Positions 16,115 to 25,701 of a stretch of 64,000 nt of DNA are shown here, one piece after another. The position numbers and the translations under genes are program-made. Position 1 is the stretch's first letter. Every line of letters begins with the position of its first letter. Where the stretch lies: NCBI GenBank assembly GCA_034519605.1, contig JAXHOG010000072.1, positions 81,255 through 145,254 of the forward strand, in the 5' to 3' direction. This stretch comes from Marinagarivorans sp034519605. GTDB taxonomy: Bacteria > Pseudomonadota > Gammaproteobacteria > Pseudomonadales > Cellvibrionaceae. The notes beneath the pieces were generated by a model that had not been told where the DNA came from, made no database searches, and saw only the letters and a program-made list of their open reading frames with translations.

Positions 16115-17248
16115 TTAATCAAAATACATATCGCGCGGCACTGTAATATTTTTTGGGCGATCTGGGCGCTGGCCTCGGCCATAATGAAATTCGCGCAATT
16201 GAAAAACATAAGCCAGCACTTTTGCGACAGCCACATATAAACCACTGGGAATTTCGCTACCCACCTCGGTGGTGTGATAAACCGCACGCGCTAAAACTGG
16301 CGCTTGCACCAACTCAATTTTATGTGCACGTGCAATTTCTCGGATTTTCAGCGCTACATGGTCAGCGCCCTTAGCCACACAAATGGGTGTCGACATACCG
16401 CTCGGGTCGTATTTTAAAGCCACCGAATAGTGCGTAGGGTTGGTAATAATCACGTCGGCGGTAGGCACGTCGGCCATCATGCGTTTTTGTGACATTTCGC
16501 GCTGCAATTGACGAATACGCCCTTTTACCTCGGGCTTGCCTTCGCTGTCTTTCATTTCGTCTTTAATGTCTTGCATCGACATTTTTAATTTTTTTGTATA
16601 TTCATACATTTGGTAGGGCACATCAATCGCCGCTATAAGCACAGTTGATGCACTAATAATTAATATCGCAATAGCCGACAAATGCGCCGAGTGCGTTATT
16701 GCGTTCATTATTGGCTCGTTCACCAAATTTAAAATCTCGGTAGACATAAATTTAAACGTAAAAAAAGCCGTCAGCATCACCACACCGACTTTCGCAATCG
16801 ACTTCACTAGCTCAACCACCGACTTCATCGAAAACATACGCGTTAAACCCGCAATGGGATCCATGCGATTGAGCTTGGGCATTAAAGATTTAGAGCTCCA
16901 CAAAAATCCACCTAAGGCTGTAGGCCCAACAAGGCAAGCGATAGTAACCGCTGCAAAAAAAGGAATTAAAACAAATAAGGCATCAAACATAGACGATGCC
17001 ATCAGACCAATAATCTTATCGGTATCGGTAATCAAATCGCGCGATGCCGTAAAACAACTGCGCATAATGCCCATAAAAGTTTGCGCCACTGACGAACCCG
17101 TAATATAAAGCACGACGCCGCCCAAAAGCAGTAAGGCGGTGGTGGTTAATTCTTTGGACCTGGGAACATCGCCATCTTCACGCGCCTTCTCGAGGCGCTT
17201 ACTCGTGGGGTCTTCCGTTTTTTCTTGTGCGCTATCGCTTTCAGACAC
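16115..17248 (-). CDS. flhB: Flagellar export gate protein FlhB
   Basis: Inner-membrane export-apparatus protein controlling substrate specificity of the flagellar type III system. It has an N-terminal basic cytoplasmic tail (EKTEDPTSKRLEKAREDGDVPRS), four membrane helices (to about residue 210) and a cytoplasmic domain with the autocleavage motif NPTH (near residue 270; NPTHYSVALKYD). The length is 377. The GTG start has GGAGG 5 bases upstream. It is the last gene of the fliK-flhB run, 11 bp after fliR. Confidence 0.96.
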   Translation of the reverse strand: MSESDSAQEKTEDPTSKRLEKAREDGDVPRSKELTTTALLLLGGVVLYITGSSVAQTFMGIMRSCFTASRDLITDTDKIIGLMASSMFDALFVLIPFFAAVTIACLVGPTALGGFLWSSKSLMPKLNRMDPIAGLTRMFSMKSVVELVKSIAKVGVVMLTAFFTFKFMSTEILNLVNEPIMNAITHSAHLSAIAILIISASTVLIAAIDVPYQMYEYTKKLKMSMQDIKDEMKDSEGKPEVKGRIRQLQREMSQKRMMADVPTADVIITNPTHYSVALKYDPSGMSTPICVAKGADHVALKIREIARAHKIELVQAPVLARAVYHTTEVGSEIPSGLYVAVAKVLAYVFQLREFHYGRGQRPDRPKNITVPRDMYFD

Positions 17249-17259
17249 GGCAACCTCCG

Positions 17260-18024
17260 CTACGCAATCGTACTTTTAATGAGCATTAAACATTCACTCA
17301 CAATACGATCAAAAAATTCCAACATACCGTTAAGACCCATATAAATAAGAATCATGCCGAGCGTTAAGGTAAAAGGGAAACCCACCGAAAAAATATTTAA
17401 TTGAGGCGCGGCGCGACTCATCACGCCAAAGGCAATGTTCACCAACAGCAAGGCCGTCATAATTGAAATAGTCATTAATAACGACGTACTAAACAACCAA
17501 CTACCCAGATTAGCCAAGGCATAAAAATCAACATGGCCAAACTCACCTAAAGGGATAGTGATAAAACTATCAATCACCATTTGAATCAAAACTAAATGAC
17601 CATCAAACACAATAAATAACAAGGTGGCGGCCACCAAATAAAATTGCGATACCACTGTAGTTTGCACTCCATTAATGGGGTCATTCATTGATGCAAAACC
17701 TAAACCTATAGTGACCGCAATAATTTGCCCGCTCACCACAAAACATTGAAACGCCACCTGAAAAACAAAACCCATAGTGCCGCCAATTAATAGTTCGGCG
17801 GCGATATCCCCAAAGGTCGCGAGCGATAACATCTCATGTGTGGCAACAGGCGGAATAAGCGGAGCAACAACAACCGTGATAGCAAAAGCTAAAATAATGC
17901 GGGTTCTAGCGGGTACAACCCGAGTGCCTATCACCGGCATAGTCAAAAACAAGGCGCCTATGCGAAAAAACGGCAATAGGTACATTAAAAAAATATGGTC
18001 GATATCCGATAGTAAATAGGTCAT
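17260..18024 (-). CDS. fliR: Flagellar export gate protein FliR
   Basis: Polytopic membrane protein of the FliPQR export channel. Hydrophobic segments and family positions are present (LPFFRIGALFLTMPVIGTRVVPARTR in pieces, GLGFASMNDPINGVQTTV, NIFSVGFPFTLTLGM). I take the ATG at 18024; a TTG three codons earlier overlaps the fliQ stop. The length is 254. Confidence 0.95.
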   Translation of the reverse strand: MTYLLSDIDHIFLMYLLPFFRIGALFLTMPVIGTRVVPARTRIILAFAITVVVAPLIPPVATHEMLSLATFGDIAAELLIGGTMGFVFQVAFQCFVVSGQIIAVTIGLGFASMNDPINGVQTTVVSQFYLVAATLLFIVFDGHLVLIQMVIDSFITIPLGEFGHVDFYALANLGSWLFSTSLLMTISIMTALLLVNIAFGVMSRAAPQLNIFSVGFPFTLTLGMILIYMGLNGMLEFFDRIVSECLMLIKSTIA

Positions 18025-18025
18025 A

Positions 18026-18295
18026 TCAACCAATTAAATAAGGTATGTCGTAAATCAGGCGATTAAATAAATCAGTTAATCGACTTAACAACCAAGGACC
18101 TGTCATCATGATGGTAGCAAGCGTCATAATCAGGCGAGGCAAAAAACTTAAGGTTTGTTCGTTAATTTGTGTTGCCGCTTGAAAGACACTCACAAGCAAA
18201 CCCACCATTAAGCTTGGCCCTACAATGACCAAAACAATAATCACAATCAAAAAAAAGGCGTCGCCTAATAAATCCAATACCACTTGTGGTGTCAT
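18026..18295 (-). CDS. fliQ: Flagellar export gate protein FliQ
   Basis: Two-helix membrane subunit of the FliPQR channel. MTPQVVLDLLGDAFFL and GLLVSVFQAATQINEQTLSF are diagnostic. The start at 18295 gives the family's usual 89 residues; a further ATG eight codons upstream would add an unmatched basic extension. Confidence 0.95.
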   Translation of the reverse strand: MTPQVVLDLLGDAFFLIVIIVLVIVGPSLMVGLLVSVFQAATQINEQTLSFLPRLIMTLATIMMTGPWLLSRLTDLFNRLIYDIPYLIG

Positions 18296-18341
18296 TGCCC
18301 TTCCCCGTCCATGTATCACTGAAACATTAAATAATCAAAAA

Positions 18342-19247
18342 TCAAACACCAAAACTTGCCGCCAGCATGCCAATAATTAAGGCCCAACCATCCACTAAAA
18401 CAAATAACATTATTTTAAATGGCAGTGAAATAATCAGTGGTGACAGCATCATCATACCCATAGCCATTAAAATACTGGCTACAACAATATCGATGACTAA
18501 AAAAGGGATGAATATAATAAAGCCAATCTGAAAAGCCGTTTTTAATTCGGACGTTAAGAACGCAGGCATTAATAAAGTAAAGGGGATTTTATCCGCATCG
18601 GTAACAGGGGGGATTTCGGCAATTCTAAAAAATAACGCCAAATCCGACTCCCGTGTTTGGGCAACCATAAAATCGCGCATTGGTTTTTGAGCTTTATCAA
18701 TGGCTTCTTTTGCCGAAATTTTCTGCGTGGCATAAGGCGTATAGGCATCGTTGTACACTTTATTAATAACGGGCGTCATAATAAAAAAAGTTAAAAACAG
18801 CGAAAGCCCAATAAGAATTTGATTCGATGGTGATTGCTGCAAACCTAAGGCTTGGCGCAAAATAGAAAAAACAATAATAATTCGAGTAAAGGATGTCATG
18901 GTCATTAACAGCGCTGGAATAAACGACAGCGCCGTCATTAAGATTAAAACTTGCAGTGTGACGCTGTAATCTTGCTGACCATTAATATCGTCAGTAACCG
19001 TTAATACGGGTAACGCCGGTACTGGGGCAAATCCCAGCGGCGTGGTTTTCTCTAAAACCTCCGCCATTTTTTGATTTGTGGCTTCCACTTGTGCGGCACC
19101 GGTAGGTGCAGGCGTTTCCGCGGCTTCAACTTTTTCAGCGCCCCAATACAAAATCACCACTAATACCGAGCCCATCAGCACGCGACTAAAATGCGCCAAC
19201 CAATAGGCTAAATATTGGCAGCTGTGCGCAAAAAAATGACTGGTCAT
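18342..19247 (-). CDS. fliP: Flagellar export gate protein FliP
   Basis: Core membrane subunit of the flagellar export channel. After a leader and linker (residues 1-90), the FliP domain shows SFTRIIIVFSILRQALGLQQSP, split around F-T-R and Q-Q-S-P. LFLTFFIMTPVINKVYNDAY and VASILMAMGMMMLSP follow. At 301 residues it is long because of the N-terminal extension. The ATG overlaps the fliO stop (ATGA). Confidence 0.96.
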   Translation of the reverse strand: MTSHFFAHSCQYLAYWLAHFSRVLMGSVLVVILYWGAEKVEAAETPAPTGAAQVEATNQKMAEVLEKTTPLGFAPVPALPVLTVTDDINGQQDYSVTLQVLILMTALSFIPALLMTMTSFTRIIIVFSILRQALGLQQSPSNQILIGLSLFLTFFIMTPVINKVYNDAYTPYATQKISAKEAIDKAQKPMRDFMVAQTRESDLALFFRIAEIPPVTDADKIPFTLLMPAFLTSELKTAFQIGFIIFIPFLVIDIVVASILMAMGMMMLSPLIISLPFKIMLFVLVDGWALIIGMLAASFGV

Positions 19248-19849
19248 TGTTGCCCCTTCAATAAAAAGGCATTTAATTTTTGCTGAAAATCAATCGCTGT
19301 TTTAGCGCCCAGCGAATTTTCTTTCTTAGCTAAATCCTGCCCCCCCACACTGCTTTGCGGGACTGATTTAATCAGTGAAATACTGCCTGCCGTTACGCCC
19401 AGCAATAAACTTTGTCCAGCAAAATCGATTAACACTAGGCGCTCTTTGCTGCCGACAACCACATTTTCACGCACCTGAATACGCTTGCGCAAACTCACAT
19501 TGGTGAGACCCACACGTTTTGCCAAAGCCGATGCGGCAAAAATTGTAAGTATCACAATGGCTAAACCACCCAAGGCTTTAAGTAGGGTGGCGGTAGTTGA
19601 AGGCATGGGGGAACTGTAGGCAATCGCGGATGATTTATGGGCCGTTGATGAAACAAGACTATTGGATGAAACAAGGCTATTGGATGACGCCGGTTTATTC
19701 TCGGCAGAAGGATCAACAACCACAGCAGGCACTAGCGTTGATGTCTGCTGAGTGTCGCTCTTTACCGTTATTATTTTTTCTTCGGCTATAGCGGCATTCA
19801 TACCAATTACAAAAGATAAAATTAAAAAAACACAGCGCATCAATTTCAT
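19244..19849 (-). CDS. fliO: Flagellar export accessory protein FliO
   Basis: Single-span membrane protein that helps FliP assemble. It has a signal-like N-terminus, a Ser-rich periplasmic linker, one membrane helix (ALGGLAIVILTIFAASALA), and a cytoplasmic domain with RIQVRENVVVGSKERLVLIDFAGQSLLLGVT in pieces, the usual FliO core. The length is 201. The linker carries a two-unit tandem duplication (SNSLVS twice). Confidence 0.92.
   Translation of the reverse strand: MKLMRCVFLILSFVIGMNAAIAEEKIITVKSDTQQTSTLVPAVVVDPSAENKPASSNSLVSSNSLVSSTAHKSSAIAYSSPMPSTTATLLKALGGLAIVILTIFAASALAKRVGLTNVSLRKRIQVRENVVVGSKERLVLIDFAGQSLLLGVTAGSISLIKSVPQSSVGGQDLAKKENSLGAKTAIDFQQKLNAFLLKGQQ
19647..19682. repeat. 2 x 18-bp tandem repeat inside fliO
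   Basis: Two adjacent 18-base units (19647-19664 and 19665-19682) differ at one base and encode SNSLVS twice. A degraded third unit follows. The frame is preserved. Confidence 0.85.
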
Positions 19850-19853
19850 TCCA

Positions 19854-20273
19854 TCACCTTAATTTTTTAATGCGTTCGGCAGGGCTAATCACATCGGTCA
19901 TGCGAATGCCAAACTTTTCATTGACGACAACCACTTCGCCATGCGCGATTAAAGTTCCATTCACTAACACATCTAAAGGCTCGCCCGCCAAACGATCCAG
20001 CTCAATAACCGAACCTTGGTTTAACTGCAGTAAATTACGAATAGTAATAGGCGTTCGCCCTACTTCCATCGAAATATTTACGGGAATATCTAAAATAACA
20101 TCAAGATCGGGGCGGCCTTCTACATCACTATTTTTAGAGTTTGTCGCCGACTCAAACTCCTCTAAATCCACCCTACCCTTTTTTTTATCCGCTTCTTCTT
20201 CGGTCACTTGCTCTTCCATTGCGGCCGCCCATTCATCGGCCATACTGTCTTGATCTAGGTCATCATCACTCAT
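19854..20273 (-). CDS. fliN: Flagellar motor switch protein FliN
   Basis: C-ring component that, with FliM and FliG, sets rotation direction and docks export cargo. It has an acidic N-terminal extension (to about residue 55) and a SpoA/FliN domain (LDVILDIPVNISMEVGRTPITIRNLLQL in pieces; GTLIAHGEVVVVNEKFGIRMTDVI). The length is 139. It overlaps fliM by 8 bases. Confidence 0.96.
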   Translation of the reverse strand: MSDDDLDQDSMADEWAAAMEEQVTEEEADKKKGRVDLEEFESATNSKNSDVEGRPDLDVILDIPVNISMEVGRTPITIRNLLQLNQGSVIELDRLAGEPLDVLVNGTLIAHGEVVVVNEKFGIRMTDVISPAERIKKLR

Positions 20274-21267
20274 GAGAATTATCCTCTACCGGTGTTGTTT
20301 TAATTATTTTTCGATTAATAGGGGCAACAACTTTTAATGCTAAATGCTCATCTCGCTGGCCCAACATGGTTTTAAACATGGGCACACCATTGGCGGTTAA
20401 TATGTGGTACGCGGGCATAACAATAGGAATAACATCGCCCGGCCTTAATTCCACAATATCGCGCAAGGTCACTTCGCGATGTGCAATATGGCATTCCAGC
20501 TCCACTTCGGCGTCCATAACATCTTCACGCAATGAATTAATCCAACGATCATCGCGCTCATCGGTATCAGTTTGTAAACCTGCATCCAAAATTTCGCGAA
20601 TGGGCTCAACCATGGAATATGGCATAGTGATATGTAGCTCGCCGCCACCACCATCCAATTCAACATGAAAAGTACTGACGACCACGACTTCGCTGGGGCT
20701 CACAATATTGGCCATTGAAGGGTTAACTTCAGAATTAATATATTCAAAATCAATAATTTTAATAGCGCGCCAAGCTTCTCTTAAATCAATAAATGCTTGC
20801 TCTAATACCATTTGCACAACGCGTAATTCGGTGGGTGTAAATTCTCGGCCTTCAATTTTTGCATGGCGCCCATCACCGCCAAAAAAATTATCCACCAATT
20901 TAAAAACCAGCTTGGCATCTAAAATAATTAATGCGGTGCCGCGCAAAGGTCGAAACTTAATCATATTTAAACTGGTGGGCACGTACAGGGTATGCACATA
21001 CTCACCAAACTTTTGTATTTGAATACCACCCACAGAAACATCCGCTGTGCGGCGCAATAAATTAAACATGCTAATGCGGGTATAGCGCGCAAAACGCTCA
21101 TTAATCATCTCTAGCGTGGGCATACGCCCACGCACAATACGGTCTTGGCTGGTTAAATCGTAATTACTAACAGCTAAGGGGTCGCGTACATCATCGGTAT
21201 CAATATCGCCATCATCAACCCCATGAAGCAGCGCATCAATTTCGTCCTGCGATAATAAATCCTGCAT
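20266..21267 (-). CDS. fliM: Flagellar motor switch protein FliM
   Basis: C-ring switch protein that binds CheY-P. The N-terminal CheY-binding peptide is LLSQDEIDALLHGV. The CheC-like middle domain contains GGDGRHAKIEGREFTPTE, and the C-terminal SpoA domain contains VELRPGDVIPI. The length is 333, normal for the family. Confidence 0.97.
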   Translation of the reverse strand: MQDLLSQDEIDALLHGVDDGDIDTDDVRDPLAVSNYDLTSQDRIVRGRMPTLEMINERFARYTRISMFNLLRRTADVSVGGIQIQKFGEYVHTLYVPTSLNMIKFRPLRGTALIILDAKLVFKLVDNFFGGDGRHAKIEGREFTPTELRVVQMVLEQAFIDLREAWRAIKIIDFEYINSEVNPSMANIVSPSEVVVVSTFHVELDGGGGELHITMPYSMVEPIREILDAGLQTDTDERDDRWINSLREDVMDAEVELECHIAHREVTLRDIVELRPGDVIPIVMPAYHILTANGVPMFKTMLGQRDEHLALKVVAPINRKIIKTTPVEDNSHE

Positions 21268-21276
21268 AATTCAACC

Positions 21277-21780
21277 TTACTGCATGACAAAATTAGTGAA
21301 TAAAACTTGCTCGACTCCAGGCTTGCCAATTTCTTTTTCTAAAATTTGTTGGATGCTTTGCAAACATTGCTGGCGCAGTAATTCTTTACCTTCTGCCGTT
21401 TGCACTTCTTCATAGGTTTGACCGCCAATTATCATAATTAAGGCATTGGTAATCATGGGTGCATGCAATTCCACGGCAACTACAACATCTTGCTCACGGA
21501 TCAGTAACGTCACCTCAATCTGCGCATAACGCTGACGCCCTTTATCGCCATAATTGACCACAATTTCGGGTTTAATCGGGTAGTAAATGGCTGGTTTTTT
21601 AGTCGTCAAGATGGGATCCACGACGGCTTCAGGATTTTCTACTGGAGACGGCGGGGATAAAAATTTTAAAGCGGCAACCGTCCCACCCACCGACAATGCA
21701 ATCAAAAATAATCCAACCACAATTAATACGATGAGTTTTTTTTTGCCCCCGCCTTCGGTAGCTTCGCCTTCTTCAGCCAT
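21277..21780 (-). CDS. fliL: Flagellar basal-body protein FliL
   Basis: Single-span inner-membrane protein around the stator/rotor. It has a basic-flanked anchor (KKKLIVLIVVGLFLIALSVG) and a periplasmic FliL domain (YYPIKPEIVVNYGD, GKELLRQQCLQSIQQILEKE, VEQVLFTNFVMQ). The length is 167. It is 9 bp upstream of fliM. A paralogue with a cleavable signal lies at 14744-15190. Confidence 0.95.
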   Translation of the reverse strand: MAEEGEATEGGGKKKLIVLIVVGLFLIALSVGGTVAALKFLSPPSPVENPEAVVDPILTTKKPAIYYPIKPEIVVNYGDKGRQRYAQIEVTLLIREQDVVVAVELHAPMITNALIMIIGGQTYEEVQTAEGKELLRQQCLQSIQQILEKEIGKPGVEQVLFTNFVMQ

Positions 21781-21830
21781 GTCAAAATCCCGTCATTTAT
21801 AAGCGTTTTTATTCATTAATGGGATAAGAG

Positions 21831-21873
21831 CAATACAAATGCCAACACCTTTTTATTGATGGCATTTGTATTG
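21831..21873. repeat. Perfect 14-bp inverted repeat between fliK and fliL
   Basis: CAATACAAATGCCA (21831-21844) and its exact complement (21860-21873) flank a 15-base T-rich loop. It lies between the fliK terminator and the fliL start, where an operator or a 5' leader hairpin for fliL-flhB could sit. Confidence 0.75.
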
Positions 21874-21886
21874 TTCACGCAATAAA

Positions 21887-21906
21887 AAAGCGCCCGTAGG
21901 CGCTTT
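21887..21906 (-). terminator. Rho-independent terminator after fliK
   Basis: Read on the minus strand: stem AAAGCGCC/GGCGCTTT, a 4-base loop, then a T-run (six T, A, TT). It is 45 bp past the fliK stop, so fliK is at least partly separated from fliL-flhB transcription. Confidence 0.85.
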
Positions 21907-21950
21907 GGCGATAAACATTAAAAATATTTTTTAAACACTGTCGAAAAAAA

Positions 21951-23399
21951 TTAAACAAAATGATCAATGCCCTCCTGCGACACCACCATCGTCTTAATCT
22001 CGACATCCGAAGATTCAGGCTCTAAAGACGAATTATGGCTATCGCGCTCACTTTGTTCCTGTTGGCTATCAGCAAATTGCTGCTGATCGCGAACATCCGA
22101 TTGAATAAGATCAACGCCATCATTGGCCAAAGATTCCCGTAAACGCTGCACACTTTGGTCTAAAAGCTCCCGCACTTGCGCGTTCTGTGCAACAAAAGTA
22201 ATGGCCGCTTGATCATTGGATACCGTCAGCTTTACATGAATGGGGCCCATATCCTGCGGATTTAAGATGATTTCGGCCTGTTTAATATTTTGCGATACGA
22301 GGCTTGCAGTGCGCTCGGCAATTTGATCGGCCCAGCCCGGCATTCCTACACGTAGATGAGTGGTAACTACCATAGGCTTATTGATTGCCACGGTCGGTGC
22401 ATTTTTTACGGCGGATTCAAGTGTGCTGGCGGCGATATCGGCATCCAGCTCTGCGGTCGCGGCATCAACAATATCACCCGTTAATGCCGCGGCGCTATTG
22501 TCACCACCCAGCATTAAATTTTGCGCGAATTGCGCCATAGGCTGTGCCAAGGTTGTGGAAGAAAATGTAGCTGGCGAAACTAACCCGATATTCAACAAAC
22601 TATTTTTGTCGGCGGCTTTAGTATTTTCGCTCGCCATTAAAATATCGTCGTCAAACGTCAATAAATTGTCGGTGCTCGATAAAGAAAACTCACCCTCATT
22701 AGCCATCGTCGATAAATCAAGGGGGCTGGACGTAACGGGAGTTTTGATCATTTTCAATAAAGAAAAGGGCATTTCGTAACGCAACGGCGCGTCATCTGGC
22801 GATACTTCGTCTATAAATGGACCAACCTTAATAGCCGCATCATTTTTTACGCTAAGCGCCAAAGGTTCCAACTCAGTCTTTAATGTTGCATTAATGTCCA
22901 GCGCATCATTAACCGACACTAAAGCATTGTCCGACGTTAAAACATTTTCGGATGTTGAAAAATTGCCCTCAGACTTATTGGAATTGTCCAAAGTAGCCAT
23001 TGGATATTGAGCCTCAAAATCCAATGGCATCAGGGATGCATCTACAACCTCAGTGACGACACCATCACCTAAAGTCAATATTTCATCATCAACCGGTAGT
23101 TGATTAATTTCGGGGTTTATAGCAATAGCGGCATTTTCAGCAACGGGTAAATCATTATTTTTTACCTTATCCGCTGACTCTGATTTTTGTGTTGATGCTG
23201 GCGCTTCGGATTTTTTAGGCGATGAATTGTCAGGTGTTTTAGTCGCTTTATTAAGCTCTTTTTTGAAGCGGTCCGGCTCAGTCGAGGAGGGTTTGACGGC
23301 ATTGCGCTGGACTGTATTGTCACTGCGTTCAAAGGACGGATTTTTAATTTTTTTCGGCGACTCAGGGTTCGATAACTGTAATAAGGGATTATTGATCAC
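21951..23399 (-). CDS. fliK: Flagellar hook-length control protein FliK
   Basis: Secreted molecular ruler that measures the hook and signals FlhB to switch to filament export. It has a long Ser/Asp/Asn-rich, poorly conserved N-terminal and middle region (1-340). The Flg_hook C-domain follows (about 345-450), containing QAEIILNPQDMGPIHVKLTV, NDQAAITFVAQNAQVRELLD and VDLIQSDVRDQQQ, with a Gln/Ser-rich tail. It is 482 residues from a GTG with no strong ribosome site. The position between hptB and fliL is the usual one in Pseudomonas-type clusters. Confidence 0.94.
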   Translation of the reverse strand: MINNPLLQLSNPESPKKIKNPSFERSDNTVQRNAVKPSSTEPDRFKKELNKATKTPDNSSPKKSEAPASTQKSESADKVKNNDLPVAENAAIAINPEINQLPVDDEILTLGDGVVTEVVDASLMPLDFEAQYPMATLDNSNKSEGNFSTSENVLTSDNALVSVNDALDINATLKTELEPLALSVKNDAAIKVGPFIDEVSPDDAPLRYEMPFSLLKMIKTPVTSSPLDLSTMANEGEFSLSSTDNLLTFDDDILMASENTKAADKNSLLNIGLVSPATFSSTTLAQPMAQFAQNLMLGGDNSAAALTGDIVDAATAELDADIAASTLESAVKNAPTVAINKPMVVTTHLRVGMPGWADQIAERTASLVSQNIKQAEIILNPQDMGPIHVKLTVSNDQAAITFVAQNAQVRELLDQSVQRLRESLANDGVDLIQSDVRDQQQFADSQQEQSERDSHNSSLEPESSDVEIKTMVVSQEGIDHFV

Positions 23400-23556
23400 A
23401 ATAAATAGACTCGATTAAAGGCGTTCCTTAAAGAAAGCAGTAATCACGCCAAAGCATCCAGCCATTAAATAATGTATTTTTTTGATTAAAACAGAAGGCA
23501 ATACACAGAAAAAGCAGTTAAAAATTCAGCTAACAAAGTACGTAAAATTAAAACCA

Positions 23557-23904
23557 TCACGCCGGTGCAATATGTGCTGTAAGGGCGGTGCTTACAGCGG
23601 CAAACTCTGTCTGGCCAGCGGCAAAAATTGTCGCAGCAGCGGCAAGATTTTTAGTGTGCGCAAGCGTTTCTAATTGATCAAAAAAATCGCCAAGTTTAAA
23701 GGCGCCTATATTGCGACTACTGCCTTTTAATCCGTGTGCCTCGGCATAAACCACCTTGGCATCTTGCATAGCCAATGCCTCAGCAATTTTTTCAAGACGG
23801 ACTTCCCCATCGTCGATAAAACGTGCAATCAGCATTGGAAAACTGTCTTCCAAAAGCTCTTTTAATTCCCCAATTACAATCCAGTCGAGAGAATCCGCCA
23901 TCAT
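23557..23904 (-). CDS. hptB: Histidine phosphotransfer protein (HptB-like)
   Basis: HPt domain of 115 residues. The phospho-accepting histidine lies in AEAHGLKGSSRNIGA. Known role in Pseudomonas: HptB relays phosphate from hybrid kinases to the response regulator HsbR, steering swarming/biofilm and flagellar gene expression through HsbA and FlgM. Its ATG overlaps the hsbR stop by one base (TAATG), so the two are coupled. A 157-bp gap (23400-23556) separates it from fliK. Confidence 0.85.
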   Translation of the reverse strand: MMADSLDWIVIGELKELLEDSFPMLIARFIDDGEVRLEKIAEALAMQDAKVVYAEAHGLKGSSRNIGAFKLGDFFDQLETLAHTKNLAAAATIFAAGQTEFAAVSTALTAHIAPA

Positions 23905-25610
23905 TAATCCACCATGCTCCAGCGAAATTTCACTTCAATACAATTACCTGGCGCACTAACATGAAGTGACTCACATAACGAACGGATTAATTGCAAACCA
24001 CGGCCAAAATAATTAGGGTGTAAACTGCCTTCGGCCGTTAATTCTTCCGAGTCTGGTTTGATAAAACCGGCTCCACTATCCATAAATCGAATCGTCAACA
24101 AACCACCATTAGTTTCTAATTTATGCTCAAAATCGATGGTCACCCAACCATGACTTAAATTGACTAAGCCTTCTTTACGCAATCGATAATATTCTGAAAA
24201 ACCGTTCGGGCTCAACTTAAGCTGTGACGACAAACCCAGTACGCCATGCTCTACGGCATTATTAAAAAGCTCCGACAATACCGTATACAACACCGAAGTG
24301 CTTTGCCTAAGGTGAGGCACTTCAGAAATTATATTTAATAATAGGGGGAGCGGGTCAAAGGTTTTTAACGACGAACTATCCAAGCGCAATGTCATCGCCC
24401 AATCGGCCAGGCTACCTTGCGACTTTGGCGCCGACTTTAAAATAATCTGAGCATTTTCATCTGTTGGCATTTCTATAGCGACTATAGAAACATCATCATC
24501 ACCAGCGCTATTGCCCATATGGCGCTGGACCTCGACTAAAATACGATCAAAAACTTCGCCAGCCGGGAACTTTGCATTCAACAGGGAATTTAATTTTTCT
24601 TCGCCAAACATTTGTCCCGTAGGGTTTCGGGCTTCAAGGACGCCATCGGACCACAAAAAAATTCTATCGCCTTCCTGTATGTTGTAACGCACAGGGGCGT
24701 GATTAAAGGTTTGATTAGATAGCACACCTAAGGGTAAATTTTTTGATGTTATAACCTCAAACTCTCGACTTTGTGCACGATAAATACCGCCTTCAGGTAA
24801 ACCGCCAGACCAGACCAATACTCTTTTTTTAATTAAATTAATATCAACCGCTGTGGCACAACAAAACAAACCTACGGGCAATGTGTGATAAAGCTTGACA
24901 TTAATTTCCCGCACAATATCGCCAATACTAAAACCCTTGCGGGTCATGCCATGGAAAATAGAGGCTAGCGGCATAGAACCTAAAGCCGCTGGCAATCCGT
25001 GCCCCGTAAAATCGCCCAGCAATAAAATTAAACTACCCGTTGGATTTAAATCGGCCAATAAAATATCGCCATTAAATACCGCTAATGCCGATAAATAATG
25101 TTTGATCATAGGGATATCGAGCGAGCCTGCATTGGTAATCTTATCGAAGACCTGTTTGGCAATAGCCTGTTCCTGCAAGAGTTTTTTATTGTTTATCTCA
25201 ATTAAATCCCGCTGCCGCGCCATGGTTATATTCATTTCGCGCATACGGTAAAAGGCTTTTATTTTGGCCTGAATAATGACGGTGTTATAAGGTTTAGTCA
25301 GAAAGTCATCGCCTCCAGCTTCAAGGCAGGCGGCAAGCGAGGTAGCATCGGTCAGCGAGGTTAAAAATACAATCGGGGTAAATATATCACCCGAAATTTT
25401 GCGTATTTTTGCGGCGGCTTCCATGCCATTCAGATTTGGCATCAATACATCCAAAAACACAAAATCAGGCAATTCTTTTTCAAACTGCTTAACCGCTTCA
25501 ATGCCATCCTCAGCAAGCACCACCACGAAGCCGCACTTTTTAAGCAGCGATTCTAAAATCATTCGATCAACAGCAGAATCTTCAGCGACTAAAATCTTTA
25601 CCGATTGCAT
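23904..25610 (-). CDS. hsbR: Response regulator / PP2C phosphatase / anti-sigma kinase (HsbR-like)
   Basis: A 568-residue three-domain protein. The receiver (1-125, Asp54 in FVFLDVLMPNLNG) is followed by a linker helix, then a SpoIIE/PP2C phosphatase (about 170-390; GDILLADLNPTGSLILLLGDFTGHGLPAAL in pieces, WSDGVLEARNP, GDDDVSIVAIE). An RsbW-like HATPase (about 420-565; LSELFNNAVEHGVLGL, DSGAGF) ends the protein. This is the HsbR layout, in which phosphorylation toggles between dephosphorylating and phosphorylating the STAS protein HsbA. Both partner genes flank it (hptB downstream, hsbA upstream). Confidence 0.88.
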   Translation of the reverse strand: MQSVKILVAEDSAVDRMILESLLKKCGFVVVLAEDGIEAVKQFEKELPDFVFLDVLMPNLNGMEAAAKIRKISGDIFTPIVFLTSLTDATSLAACLEAGGDDFLTKPYNTVIIQAKIKAFYRMREMNITMARQRDLIEINNKKLLQEQAIAKQVFDKITNAGSLDIPMIKHYLSALAVFNGDILLADLNPTGSLILLLGDFTGHGLPAALGSMPLASIFHGMTRKGFSIGDIVREINVKLYHTLPVGLFCCATAVDINLIKKRVLVWSGGLPEGGIYRAQSREFEVITSKNLPLGVLSNQTFNHAPVRYNIQEGDRIFLWSDGVLEARNPTGQMFGEEKLNSLLNAKFPAGEVFDRILVEVQRHMGNSAGDDDVSIVAIEMPTDENAQIILKSAPKSQGSLADWAMTLRLDSSSLKTFDPLPLLLNIISEVPHLRQSTSVLYTVLSELFNNAVEHGVLGLSSQLKLSPNGFSEYYRLRKEGLVNLSHGWVTIDFEHKLETNGGLLTIRFMDSGAGFIKPDSEELTAEGSLHPNYFGRGLQLIRSLCESLHVSAPGNCIEVKFRWSMVD

Positions 25611-25701
25611 CGTTTTTTCACCGCTATTTTCCTTGCCAATGAAATGAATACTGGCTAAAACTTTTACACCCAGGTTTTAAGGTGCAAAAACGTCTTGAAA
25701 A

